From an uncultured Kordia sp. (lineage in GTDB: Bacteria > Bacteroidota > Bacteroidia > Flavobacteriales > Flavobacteriaceae): a stretch of 64,000 bases of DNA. The position numbers and the translations under genes were made by a program. The notes under the pieces are model-generated. The model had not been told where the DNA came from and did no database searches. It worked only from the letters and a program-made list of their open reading frames with translations. The stretch is from assembly GCF_947489565.1 (NCBI RefSeq), contig NZ_CANLEA010000002.1, positions 1 through 64,000 of the forward strand. The letters are read 5' to 3'. Shown here piece after piece: positions 17,413 through 25,832 of this stretch (its first letter is position 1; each line of letters starts with the position of its first letter).

Positions 17413-19107
17413 TTATTGTTTTTTTACTGCATTTTCCCTTACTTTTTTTATAAAATAAGAGGGTTTTAATCCCGTTTTCTTTTGAAAAGCTCTTGAAAAT
17501 CCTTCTGGATTTGAAAATCCAATTTCCTCTGCAATGGCACGAATGGTATATTTTTGATACTTGCTATCTGTTTGCACATGATTTACTAAATAATCAATTC
17601 GTAGATCATTGATATACGTAGTAAAATTTTTCTCCTTATATGTATTTACAATCTTAGATAAGTATTTCGAATTTGTGTTTACAATTTTAGCAACATCTTT
17701 CAATGAGATTTGATTGGTGAGAAAAGCTTCTCCTTTTTCAAAGACATCTAATGATTGTAAAACTTCGTTCACTATTGCAGAATCTATTCCTAAAGAAACT
17801 GCTTGTGGTATTACATTTTGTGCAATGATTTCTTCTTCAATACTACTCGACTGAGGTTTTTCCATTATTTCATTATAACGTTGCTCATATTTCTTTTTCA
17901 ATCTGTAATTGAAGATAAATCCTATCAACATCAACACACAAAATATAATGCTTGAAATAGTGATCCATTTATTCTTTTGAAGAATCGTTAAATTTTCTTC
18001 TTTTAATTCATCAATCAATTCGTTTCTTTCTGCTTCATATTTAGGTGTATCATACTTTTTAAATATGTTAGAAGAGAGATATTTATAATTTGAATGAATC
18101 ACTTTGTTTACCTCCAACATCTGCGTTGTGTAGTACAATTGCTGTTCCTTATCTTGTTCCAACTTCGCTTCATCTATCAAATAAACATAAGCATCTCTTA
18201 ATGGCGGCAATAGATCATTTGTATTTCTAAAAATTGTATCAACCTTTTTAAAGTAATACAATGCTTTTTCTTTTTTCCCTATTGCATAATAACTTTTCCC
18301 TAAATAAAAATTAGCAATTCCTTTATCTACTTCTTCTAAATGTGGATATCCTTTTTGAATACTATCAATAGAAGAACTATAGTCGCCTTTCACACTTAGA
18401 TTTATTCCTTCATTTACTACAAAATGATAGTAAAAATTAAGAAGGTTATGTTCTTTAGACAGCTTAATTCCTTTTGCGTTAATCGCTGTGCATTTTGTAT
18501 TATTTTCAGATTCATAATACAAAGAAGACAATTGAAATAAGGTTTGTACATAAGGAGTAATATTAAAATCTTCTTTAGATTCTAATCGCACTAAAACTTC
18601 ATTAAATAATTTTTCAGAGGCTTCGTATTCGCCGAGTAAACGCTTTAAAAACCCAATATTATATTTTGCCGCAAAAATGTAACGTCCTGATTTATGCTTT
18701 TCTGCTAATGAATCTGCAACTAAGTAATTGTCTAAAGCTTTATAATAATCACCTTTCAAATCTTGAGAAGCTCCTCTAAATATATAAAGCATCATTAGAA
18801 ATTCTGCTTCACCTTTGATACTTTCAGTATTTGTAATGGCACTATCTATATAAGCAATTCTGTTTTTCAACACTTGTGCCCTATAGGCCACTAAGTAATA
18901 TCCTTTTCCGACAAAACGCTTTTCTCCTTTTTTTTGCGCTTTCTTCAAATAATCGGCTGCCATTGTTTTTCCTTGCTCAGGAGTTATGGTCGTATCATTT
19001 AGTTGTTTTTGCAACAGCTGAAACTCCTCTTGTAAGTCTTCTTGTTTTTGCGCAAATACCGTAGTTCCAATAAAAAATAACAATACAAGTAGTACAATCT
19101 TTTTCAT
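17413..19107 (-). CDS. Membrane TPR-AraC sensor/regulator (copy A)
   Basis: A 564-residue protein from the ATG at 19107. A signal peptide (MKKIVLLVLLFFIGTTVFAQ) is followed by a helical region of TPR-like repeats (about 25-365), one membrane segment (WITISSIIFCVLMLIGFIF, about 380-400), a linker, and a C-terminal AraC/XylS helix-turn-helix domain (VAKIVNTNSKYLSKIVN, then AEEIGFSNPEGFSRAFQ). The layout implies periplasmic sensing by the TPR region with direct DNA binding in the cytoplasm. It is a close paralogue of 19641-21335. Four GG-peptide genes follow on the same strand, so it may sense or control them. Confidence 0.87.
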   Translation of the reverse strand: MKKIVLLVLLFFIGTTVFAQKQEDLQEEFQLLQKQLNDTTITPEQGKTMAADYLKKAQKKGEKRFVGKGYYLVAYRAQVLKNRIAYIDSAITNTESIKGEAEFLMMLYIFRGASQDLKGDYYKALDNYLVADSLAEKHKSGRYIFAAKYNIGFLKRLLGEYEASEKLFNEVLVRLESKEDFNITPYVQTLFQLSSLYYESENNTKCTAINAKGIKLSKEHNLLNFYYHFVVNEGINLSVKGDYSSSIDSIQKGYPHLEEVDKGIANFYLGKSYYAIGKKEKALYYFKKVDTIFRNTNDLLPPLRDAYVYLIDEAKLEQDKEQQLYYTTQMLEVNKVIHSNYKYLSSNIFKKYDTPKYEAERNELIDELKEENLTILQKNKWITISSIIFCVLMLIGFIFNYRLKKKYEQRYNEIMEKPQSSSIEEEIIAQNVIPQAVSLGIDSAIVNEVLQSLDVFEKGEAFLTNQISLKDVAKIVNTNSKYLSKIVNTYKEKNFTTYINDLRIDYLVNHVQTDSKYQKYTIRAIAEEIGFSNPEGFSRAFQKKTGLKPSYFIKKVRENAVKKQ

Positions 19108-19246
19108 ATTAAGGGAAGTGTTTAAAACAAATATAGGTGAAAAGTAGTATGGAATTGTTCCCTTTAATTGCAAGTTTTACGACAATTCAATGAATTGTAG
19201 CTAAAAATCAGTGTGTTTTTATATGTTTAATACCCATTTTACATAG

Positions 19247-19282
19247 AAAAGGCAGAAAAGTACTGATACTTTTCTGCCTTTT
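19247..19282. terminator. Perfect 16-bp hairpin terminator
   Basis: AAAAGGCAGAAAAGTA (19247-19262) and TACTTTTCTGCCTTTT (19267-19282) are exact reverse complements around a CTGA loop. On the minus strand it sits just after the 79-aa peptide gene. Confidence 0.92.
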
Positions 19283-19301
19283 CTGCTTTTTATCGTATTT
19301 A

Positions 19302-19541
19302 TTATAAACCTGGAAGTCTACAATCTGATACGTCTTCATCGGTTAAAAACTCTCCTTTAGTACAGTCACTTGCGTGGTAACGTTCTGATACACGGCAAGT
19401 ATATTCATCAACTGTTGGAGTTGGTTGGTGAGTTTCTGTGTGCACACATGGGTTACTATTTGTTCCACCAACAACTCCTTTAACTTGTAAATTTGCTATT
19501 TTGAACTTTCTGAATTTCAATACTTTTTTGTTTTCTCTCAT
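19302..19541 (-). CDS. GG-leader peptide, 79 aa
   Basis: Started at the ATG at 19541 (MRENKKVLKFRKFKIANLQ), which aligns with the leaders of the other peptides. The leader ends VVGG and the core begins TNSNPC, as in the seven-Cys peptides. The rest has only four Cys and is acidic (DEYTC, then FLTDEDVSDCRL). It lies about 100 bases behind regulator B, repeating the regulator-then-peptide order seen for copy A. A strong hairpin follows. Confidence 0.85.
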   Translation of the reverse strand: MRENKKVLKFRKFKIANLQVKGVVGGTNSNPCVHTETHQPTPTVDEYTCRVSERYHASDCTKGEFLTDEDVSDCRLPGL

Positions 19542-19619
19542 CTTATAATAATTTTTAAAATTTTTGAATGTGTTCAAACATAGATATTCAAAATAAAAAA
19601 ACGATTAAAAAAAACGCTG

Positions 19620-19652
19620 AAGAATCCTTAATTCCGCGAATTAAGGATTCTT
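19620..19652. terminator. Hairpin overlapping the stop of regulator B
   Basis: AAGAATCCTTAATTC (19620-19634) pairs exactly with GAATTAAGGATTCTT (19638-19652) around CGC, with A and T tails. The right arm covers the last four codons of the regulator gene, so the terminator starts inside the coding region and separates it from the 79-aa peptide. Confidence 0.85.
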
Positions 19653-21335
19653 TTGCTCGCTTTCACGCACTTTTTTGATGAAATAAGAAGGTTTGAGACC
19701 AATCTTTTTTTGAAATGCTCTAGAAAAACTTTCAGAATTTGTGAATCCAATTTCTTCTGCCGTAGCCCGAATCGTATATTTTTGATACTTAGTATTGTGC
19801 TGGATATGATTCACTAAATAGTCGATTCGTAAGTCATTTATATACGTTGCAAAGTTCTTGTCTTTGTATACATTAATTATTTTCGATAGATATTTAGAAT
19901 TGGTTTTTACAATTTTTGCTACATCCTTTAAACTAATTTGTTTGGTAAGATAAGCTTCTCCTTTCTCAAATATTTGTAGATTTTTTAAAACATCTTCAAC
20001 AATGTCTTCATCTATCCCAACAGCCAAAATAGGTTTTAAATTTGTGTCTTTTACCGTAATTTCTTCCTCAATAATTGCTTTTGATGACTTCATAACAGCA
20101 TTATATCGCTTTTCATATACTTTTTTCAAACGATAGTAATACAACAATCCTCCAAGTGCCAAAACACTAATTAAAATACTGATAAGAATTGTATGTTTTT
20201 TGTCTTCAACTACTTGTTCATTTTCTTTTCTTAGTTCTTCAATGGTATCATCTCGCTCTGACACGTACCTTGGAATATCATATTTTTTTACAATTGTATT
20301 TAAAAGATACTTGTAGTTTTTATCAAGAATACTATCTATTTTCAATAATTGATTTGTGTAATATAATTGTGACTCTTTATCATTTCGACGTTTACTATCA
20401 TTAATCAAATATTCGTATGCTCCTATTAATGGAGGATACAAATCATTTGTCTGATTAAAAGTTGTGTCTACTTTTTTAAAATAATTAAGTCCTTTTTCTT
20501 TTTCTCCTAATAAAAAATAACTTCTTCCCAAGTAAAAATCAGCTACTTGTTGATCGCTTGTTGGTAAATATTGATATCCTTTTTCTAAACTATCAATAGA
20601 AGCTTGATACTCTCCTTTTACATTTAGATTGATCCCTTCATTTACCACAAAAGAATAATATTTCTTTTCATCACCTAGCGTTTTAGCCAATTGAATTCCT
20701 TCTACATTAATCAGACTACATTTTTCTACTTGCGCTGTTTCATAATAAATAGAAGACAATTGAAACAACGTCTTTAGATAAGATTTTTGATTGATGTCTT
20801 TTGAAGATTTCTCATGCTGTTTACACTCAAGAAATAAGGCTTCTGCTTCTTTATATTCTCCCAAAAAGCGTTTTAATAAAGCAATATTGTATTTTATATA
20901 ATATTGAGAACTAAGATCATTTTTGAATTTGGCTACTGATTCTGCCAATACGAAATAATCCAAAGCTTGTTCATAGTCGTTTGATCCAGATAATAAAAAT
21001 CCTTTAAACATATATGCCTGCACTGGAAAAACAGGATCACTTTTTACGTCTTTTGTAGCATAAATAGTACTATCTAAATATTGAAGTTTTTCCTTTTTAT
21101 CAGTATTCCTAATTGTAAACAAGTAATAACCTCTTCCAATAAAACGTTTCTCACCACTTTTTTTCGCTTTCTTCAAATAATCTTTCGCAAGTGTTTTGAT
21201 TGTTTCAGAATTGATACTTGTATCTCTAAGTTTTATTTTTAATGTATTAAACTCTTTCAATAAATCTTCTTGCTTTTGCGCAAATACAGTAGTTCCAATC
21301 AAAAATAAAAATACATACAGGAGTAACTTTCTCAT
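19641..21335 (-). CDS. Membrane TPR-AraC sensor/regulator (copy B)
   Basis: A 564-residue paralogue of the gene at 17413, with the same order: signal peptide (MRKLLLYVFLFLIGTTVFAQ), TPR-like repeats, one membrane segment (ILISILISVLALGGLLYYY), a linker, and an AraC-type DNA-binding domain (VAKIVKTNSKYLSKIIN, AEEIGFTNSESFSRAFQ). The HTH halves are almost identical to those of copy A, while the TPR halves differ more. That suggests similar DNA sites but different ligands. It is divergent from two lanthipeptide-like peptide genes starting at 21541, with about 200 bases between. Confidence 0.87.
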   Translation of the reverse strand: MRKLLLYVFLFLIGTTVFAQKQEDLLKEFNTLKIKLRDTSINSETIKTLAKDYLKKAKKSGEKRFIGRGYYLFTIRNTDKKEKLQYLDSTIYATKDVKSDPVFPVQAYMFKGFLLSGSNDYEQALDYFVLAESVAKFKNDLSSQYYIKYNIALLKRFLGEYKEAEALFLECKQHEKSSKDINQKSYLKTLFQLSSIYYETAQVEKCSLINVEGIQLAKTLGDEKKYYSFVVNEGINLNVKGEYQASIDSLEKGYQYLPTSDQQVADFYLGRSYFLLGEKEKGLNYFKKVDTTFNQTNDLYPPLIGAYEYLINDSKRRNDKESQLYYTNQLLKIDSILDKNYKYLLNTIVKKYDIPRYVSERDDTIEELRKENEQVVEDKKHTILISILISVLALGGLLYYYRLKKVYEKRYNAVMKSSKAIIEEEITVKDTNLKPILAVGIDEDIVEDVLKNLQIFEKGEAYLTKQISLKDVAKIVKTNSKYLSKIINVYKDKNFATYINDLRIDYLVNHIQHNTKYQKYTIRATAEEIGFTNSESFSRAFQKKIGLKPSYFIKKVRESEQKNP

Positions 21336-21540
21336 AAATCAGGAAATATTTCTAACAAATATAACCGAAAAGCATATTGGATATACAGTTTTCCATAGCT
21401 AGTTTTCTCGCAATTCACGGAATTCAAGGCGAAATTCAAGGAATCGTGGTTTGCTTTAATTGACTGGTAATCAATTTAATCATTGTTTTGTTCTTGTGAG
21501 TAGTTCACAACAAATAAATATAACTCAAAATATTATTATT

Positions 21541-21723
21541 ATGAAAAAACAAAATCTTAAATCGTTAAAGTTAAACAAGAAATCAATTTCATCTTTTAAC
21601 TCTTCAACTATCCACGGAGGAAGTGGTGCTTGTACTATAGAATCAGTATTAATATGTGATGAAGATGATTCAGCAGGTTCAGTTGTAGTAACTTTTATTT
21701 CTTGGTGCCGCGCATGTAGATAA
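21541..21723 (+). CDS. Class I lanthipeptide-like precursor, 60 aa
   Basis: Started at the ATG at 21541. The leader MKKQNLKSLKLNKKSISSFN resembles the L-x-L-x-KK-x-I leaders of Bacteroidota class I lanthipeptides, followed by IHGG. The core SGACTIESVLICDEDDSAG continues with VVVTFISWCRACR, with four Cys and several Ser/Thr that could give thioether rings. No LanB, LanC or transporter gene is in the window, so modification would have to come from elsewhere. It is divergent from regulator B and followed by a second precursor. Confidence 0.8.
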   Translation: MKKQNLKSLKLNKKSISSFNSSTIHGGSGACTIESVLICDEDDSAGSVVVTFISWCRACR

Positions 21724-21846
21724 TATTTTAAAAATGTCTTTCTATGATAGACTGTGGTTAAAAAAGAACACATTTTAGATTTGCGCAACTATCTGAAAGA
21801 CAGATTTATTTATTACACACTTAATTAAATCTTAAACACGAATATT

Positions 21847-22017
21847 ATGAAAAAACAAAATTTAAAAAGCTTAAATCTTAAGAAGAAATCTATTGCTGCA
21901 TTTCATATAATTGGAGGCGCAGCAGATGATGCAAAATCAACACATGGACCTTGTCTTGAAACTTGTTGCAAATGTCCTGTGAAAAAATCTAAGCGACCAA
22001 ATCCTTGTCACTATTAA
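21847..22017 (+). CDS. Class I lanthipeptide-like precursor, 56 aa
   Basis: Read directly: ATG at 21847, TAA at 22015-22017. The leader MKKQNLKSLNLKKKSIAAFH is nearly the same as in the upstream 60-aa peptide and ends IIGG. The core is different (AADDAKSTHGPC, LETCCKCPVKK, RPNPCHY), with five Cys and a basic tail. The ATG context (aatattatga) also repeats that of its neighbour, showing duplication with core divergence. A terminator hairpin stands 110 bases downstream. Confidence 0.78.
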   Translation: MKKQNLKSLNLKKKSIAAFHIIGGAADDAKSTHGPCLETCCKCPVKKSKRPNPCHY

Positions 22018-22128
22018 AAAGATCTTAAAGAAATTCATTGTAACATGACTTTCTCTCTATGTATAGGCATTATTGAAACAATTTTGAATGTATTGTTTTA
22101 CTAAATTACCAACCCTGTACATAATAAA

Positions 22129-22156
22129 ATCCCGCTCTCTGATAGGAGCGGGATTT
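22129..22156. terminator. Hairpin terminator after the precursor pair
   Basis: AATCCCGCTC pairs with GAGCGGGATT around a short loop and ends in a short T run. It closes the plus-strand peptide pair. Confidence 0.85.
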
Positions 22157-22666
22157 CTCGTAAAACTAAAATTACGTAAAGAGTTTGTTAATTTCAAATC
22201 TGATAAATCTTTTTTTCTTTCGAAAATAGCCCTAAGATTTATCTACCTACTAAACAGAAATTGTCAATTCTTCCACGCAAACTTTTATATATCATATATC
22301 ACTGCTTCTATAAACAGTTTCGTTTCTAATATTCAATACTTATACTGGCATATACTATTCGTAAAAAAATAGCATAAAATACCTGTATCGATACTTATCA
22401 TCGAAATCTATATATAGTCTTCTTAATTGATTCTCTAACAGAATCTATAATAAAGTGGGCGTTAGGGGTAACGTATAGTGTAGCTAATACACTTTCTGCT
22501 TTATGAATTATAAAAATAGTTGGCTAAACTCTTCTTATATAAATCTAAAATAGTGAAAATATATTTCTACTTAAACAAATTTCTGAATTAATATTGAAGT
22601 TCTTTAGCGTAAAAATACCTGTTTTTTAATCAGATACGTACGCTTGTAAGATTTTCAACATGTGTA
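22157..22666. other. Intergenic stretch without recognised genes
   Basis: About 510 AT-rich bases between the peptide terminator and the convergent ACT-domain gene. Frames here are short and of atypical composition, and the longest one runs through the terminator. Nothing that can be supported was seen. Confidence 0.6.
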
Positions 22667-23326
22667 TTAAAGTGATTTCAAGTTTTTAATTACGGTAAAT
22701 GCTTTATCTACCTGTTCATCGTTCACTAAAATAGTGAATTCGTTCGTGGTAGAAATCACTTCATAGATATTGACACCTTCCCAAGACAATCTTTGAAAGA
22801 TGAAATAATAAATTCCTGGTACGTTTACATTGTCTTTTGGAAGCTTAACCGTAATTGAAGATAGATTTTCTTGTTTTTCGAGTAAAATTTCATTCTTAAA
22901 AATCTTTCCTACCAATTCAGCAACTTCATTACTTACTACAATATTGGATTCGTTTACTCCTCGTGATGATGTATAAAAAACGGTATTCAAGCTTTCTATT
23001 TCAGACATAAATGCTGCCTGACTCTTCAATAACGTTTCCGATACTTTAAATGTATAATCGTTTAAGGAAGAACGAACGGTAATTTCACCAATATTGCGAA
23101 CAAATTTTAATACACGATGCGTCACACGAAATTCTAATTCCGATGACAATCTTTTTAAAGCCATTACAATAGCTCCATTTTTCACTTCTTTTCCTAACTG
23201 ATGTTCTATTTCAGGTTTGATCAATCGTGATAAAGAGGTTAAATTGATGATTCCTTGTGATAAGGCGCTTGATAAAAATGGCTTAGTTTTTATATATTCT
23301 TCTACAATCGATGAAATTGTCTTCAT
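22667..23326 (-). CDS. ACT-domain protein related to aspartate kinase regulatory region
   Basis: A 219-residue cytosolic protein. The N-terminal half is helical (SSIVEEYIKTKPFLSSALSQ) and the C-terminal half carries two ACT-like units (SITVKLPKDNVNVPGIYYFI, then WEGVNIYEVISTTNEFTILV). The latter pattern is that of the aspartokinase regulatory domain, but no kinase domain is present. Relatives in Flavobacteriia are often labelled aspartate kinase for this reason. A role in sensing an amino acid is plausible, and a catalytic role is not. Confidence 0.75.
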   Translation of the reverse strand: MKTISSIVEEYIKTKPFLSSALSQGIINLTSLSRLIKPEIEHQLGKEVKNGAIVMALKRLSSELEFRVTHRVLKFVRNIGEITVRSSLNDYTFKVSETLLKSQAAFMSEIESLNTVFYTSSRGVNESNIVVSNEVAELVGKIFKNEILLEKQENLSSITVKLPKDNVNVPGIYYFIFQRLSWEGVNIYEVISTTNEFTILVNDEQVDKAFTVIKNLKSL

Positions 23327-23410
23327 TTAGTCTATTATTTTAGTAGACTACAAAAGTACGAACCGAAAAGTTCTTTTCAAAACAATTTGTTATAATTACA
23401 ACAGTATTTT

Positions 23411-23770
23411 TTAAAAATGATAAAATGCGTCTTCTATGTGATTTATTGTGACATCACTTTTTTGCATTAAAATAGCAATAATGTCAAAACGCACTTCCAC
23501 ATCTAAATCGTTGTCATTGACATAATTATCTATCGCTTTTACCAATAAATTAATTTTCTTTTTGTTGACAAACTCTTCAGGATTCCCAAAATGATCCGAA
23601 GTTCTTGTTTTTACTTCTACAACAGCAAGTGTGTCATTTTTTTGTGCAATGATATCTACTTCTGCCTTTTGAAACCGATAATTTGTCTCCAAAACCTCGT
23701 ATCCCTTACTTTTAAGATGGTTAACAGCTAGTTTTTCGCCTTCAATTCCTAATTCATTATGTGTTGCCAT
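23411..23770 (-). CDS. YraN-family putative endonuclease (UPF0102)
   Basis: 119 residues from the ATG at 23770 (MATHNELGIEGEKLAVNHL), the usual start for this family. The frame extends upstream only through a TTG. It has the restriction-endonuclease-like core: E in GIEGEKLA, YRFQKAEVDIIAQ and VVEVKTR (the D-ExK signature). The family is nearly universal in bacteria, lies close to Holliday-junction-resolvase-like nucleases, and has no settled role. It lies 84 bases downstream of the ACT-protein start on the same strand. Confidence 0.92.
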   Translation of the reverse strand: MATHNELGIEGEKLAVNHLKSKGYEVLETNYRFQKAEVDIIAQKNDTLAVVEVKTRTSDHFGNPEEFVNKKKINLLVKAIDNYVNDNDLDVEVRFDIIAILMQKSDVTINHIEDAFYHF

Positions 23771-23931
23771 GAACTCGTTTGTAAATTTTTCATATAAAAT
23801 ACGTATCTTAATCAGGAAAATCAACAATAGCCACCTGAATATCTACATACCTGTATCAATTTTTGTGATGATAAAGCATTGCAAATCATCCATCATATTT
23901 GCTACATTGGTACTTAAATAACCGAAACAAT

Positions 23932-24720
23932 ATGGAAGCAAAATACGATCATATTGGAAAAGGATACAACGACACCCGAAAAGCCGATCCTTTTATAGTA
24001 GAACGACTCCTGTATCACTTAAATCCAATCCATAAAGGTTGGTATTTAGATATTGGCTGCGGCACAGGAAATTATACTTCAAAACTTCACAATAAGGAAA
24101 CAACATTTATAGGTGTAGATCCTTCTCAAAAAATGCTTGACAAAGCAAAAATAAATCATCCAGAAATTACTTGGAAACTTGGAACTGCCGAAAATATTCC
24201 AACAGAAAGTAATAGTATTGAAGGTGTTATTGGAACACTGACGTTACATCATTGGAACGATTTGCAAAAAGGGTTTTCAGAATTATTTCGCGTAATGAAA
24301 AATTATACAAATATTGTATTCTTCACGGCAACGCCCGAACAAATGAAAGGCTATTGGCTAAATCATTATTTCCCTAAAATGATGGAAGACTCTATGCAAC
24401 AAATGCCATCGTTAGAAAAAATAAGCAAAGCGATGGAAGCTGCTGGTTTTAAAGATATTTTTACAGAAAGATACTTTATTCAACCCGATTTGAAAGATCA
24501 TTTTTTATATGTTGGAAAACAAAATCCGAGCATGTATTTAGACGCAACGATTCGCAACGGAATTTCTTCATTCTCACACTTAGCACATCAAGATGAAGTG
24601 CAAAAAGGATTGGCACAACTTGAAAAAGATATTGCTTCTGGAGAAATTAAAAATATCATCAAATCATACGAAAATCGTACTGGCGATTACCTTTTCTTGC
24701 TAAGTCAAAAAGAAAGTTAA
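23932..24720 (+). CDS. Class I SAM-dependent methyltransferase
   Basis: 262 residues from the ATG at 23932 (MEAKYDHIGKGYNDTRKADP). The SAM-binding motif I is LDIGCGTGNYT (about 39-48), with the acidic residue of motif II in IGVDPSQKML and motif III in GTLTLHHW. This is the methyltransferase-11 pattern, similar to UbiE/arsenite-type small-molecule enzymes. It lacks the Cys triad of arsenite methyltransferases. The substrate is unknown. Its stop overlaps the stop of the convergent LD-carboxypeptidase gene by four bases. Confidence 0.9.
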   Translation: MEAKYDHIGKGYNDTRKADPFIVERLLYHLNPIHKGWYLDIGCGTGNYTSKLHNKETTFIGVDPSQKMLDKAKINHPEITWKLGTAENIPTESNSIEGVIGTLTLHHWNDLQKGFSELFRVMKNYTNIVFFTATPEQMKGYWLNHYFPKMMEDSMQQMPSLEKISKAMEAAGFKDIFTERYFIQPDLKDHFLYVGKQNPSMYLDATIRNGISSFSHLAHQDEVQKGLAQLEKDIASGEIKNIIKSYENRTGDYLFLLSQKES

Positions 24721-25607
24721 AAACTGAGTTTTACTTCTGAAGCGACTTCCAATTGTGCTTTTTTTCCAAAAATCAAAGCGCGATTGTCATTTACATGTCC
24801 TGCTGGAAAATCGAAACATATTGGGAAATCATATTCTGAAGTAACATCCAAAATAATTTCATGCGGATTTTTCCCAAACGGAATCGAATTATCATGCATA
24901 TCTGTCATTCCTCCAACAATTAATCCCGACAAACCTTCAAAATACTTGTTGTGTTTCAAATTCATCATCATTCGGTCAACATGATACAGATATTCATCCA
25001 AATCTTCTAAAAACAAAATTTTCCCCGTAGTATCCAACGACAATTTTGAACCTGTCATACTGTACAACATGCTCAAGTTTCCGCCAATAAGTTCGCCGGT
25101 TGCTTTTCCTTTTTTATTATAATTTACAGTTGGAATCTTATACTGTAAGCTTTCGCCAAAAAGTACTTTTCGTAAACTCTCTAAAGATGCTGTACTATTT
25201 TTTGAAACATTAATAGGCATCGTGGCGTGTGTTGTTTCAAACTGTAATTGTTGTCCTATAGCATGTAAAACGGTAATATCAGAATAGCCAATAATCCATT
25301 TTGGTTTTTGAATGAATCTTGAAAAATCTAAATGATCTATGATACGAATGGTTCCATAGCCGCCGCGAGCACACCAAATTGCATCAATACTATCATCATC
25401 CATAAATTGTTGAAAATTCATAGCACGTGTCATGTCATCACCAGCAAACTGGTTTTCTTCAAGATCGATTGTTGTTCCAAGAACAACTTTCAAATCCCAA
25501 CTGTGTAGTAGCTCAATAGCAGCTTCTATCTCTGCAATAGAGATTTTTCGCGCTGTCGACAAAATACCTACAGTTGCGCCTTTGTGTAGTGGTTTCGGTT
25601 GGTTCAT
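24717..25607 (-). CDS. LD-carboxypeptidase, peptidase family S66
   Basis: A 296-residue serine peptidase of family S66, which cleaves the terminal D-alanine from muropeptide tetrapeptides during peptidoglycan recycling. The N-terminal GATVGILSTARKIS and CARGGYGTIRIIDHLD are typical. The nucleophile is the Ser in IGYSDITVLH, and the Glu/His pair of the catalytic triad lies in the C-terminal half (LFLEDLDEYLYHVDR, FPAGHVNDN). It has no signal peptide, which fits a cytosolic enzyme. It is convergent with the methyltransferase gene and upstream of metG in the opposite direction. Confidence 0.92.
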   Translation of the reverse strand: MNQPKPLHKGATVGILSTARKISIAEIEAAIELLHSWDLKVVLGTTIDLEENQFAGDDMTRAMNFQQFMDDDSIDAIWCARGGYGTIRIIDHLDFSRFIQKPKWIIGYSDITVLHAIGQQLQFETTHATMPINVSKNSTASLESLRKVLFGESLQYKIPTVNYNKKGKATGELIGGNLSMLYSMTGSKLSLDTTGKILFLEDLDEYLYHVDRMMMNLKHNKYFEGLSGLIVGGMTDMHDNSIPFGKNPHEIILDVTSEYDFPICFDFPAGHVNDNRALIFGKKAQLEVASEVKLSF

Positions 25608-25832
25608 ATATTAAAAGTAATAGAAAAAATATAGTCCATAGATTTCGAGAAAAACAAAATTCATTTTTAGATTATCTGCAAAAATCATCGTTCTTGTGAT
25701 AGTTCACAGAATTATTACTGCTGAAATCTTTAAAATTTGTGGCGTAAATACGTATTTTTGCACGTTAAATACACGGTTTTCGACTTAAATCTATGATGAA
25801 AATCGAATCTTATTGAATTGAAAATAAACGAA

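Noticed and set aside
22088-22372. Open frame of 94 codons downstream of the lanthipeptide-like pair
   Set aside because: It runs straight through the hairpin terminator at 22129-22156 and has an atypical composition for this genome.
4095-23326. Second full aspartate kinase at 22667-23326
   Set aside because: The protein has ACT-like units but none of the kinase motifs, so it is called an ACT-domain protein only.
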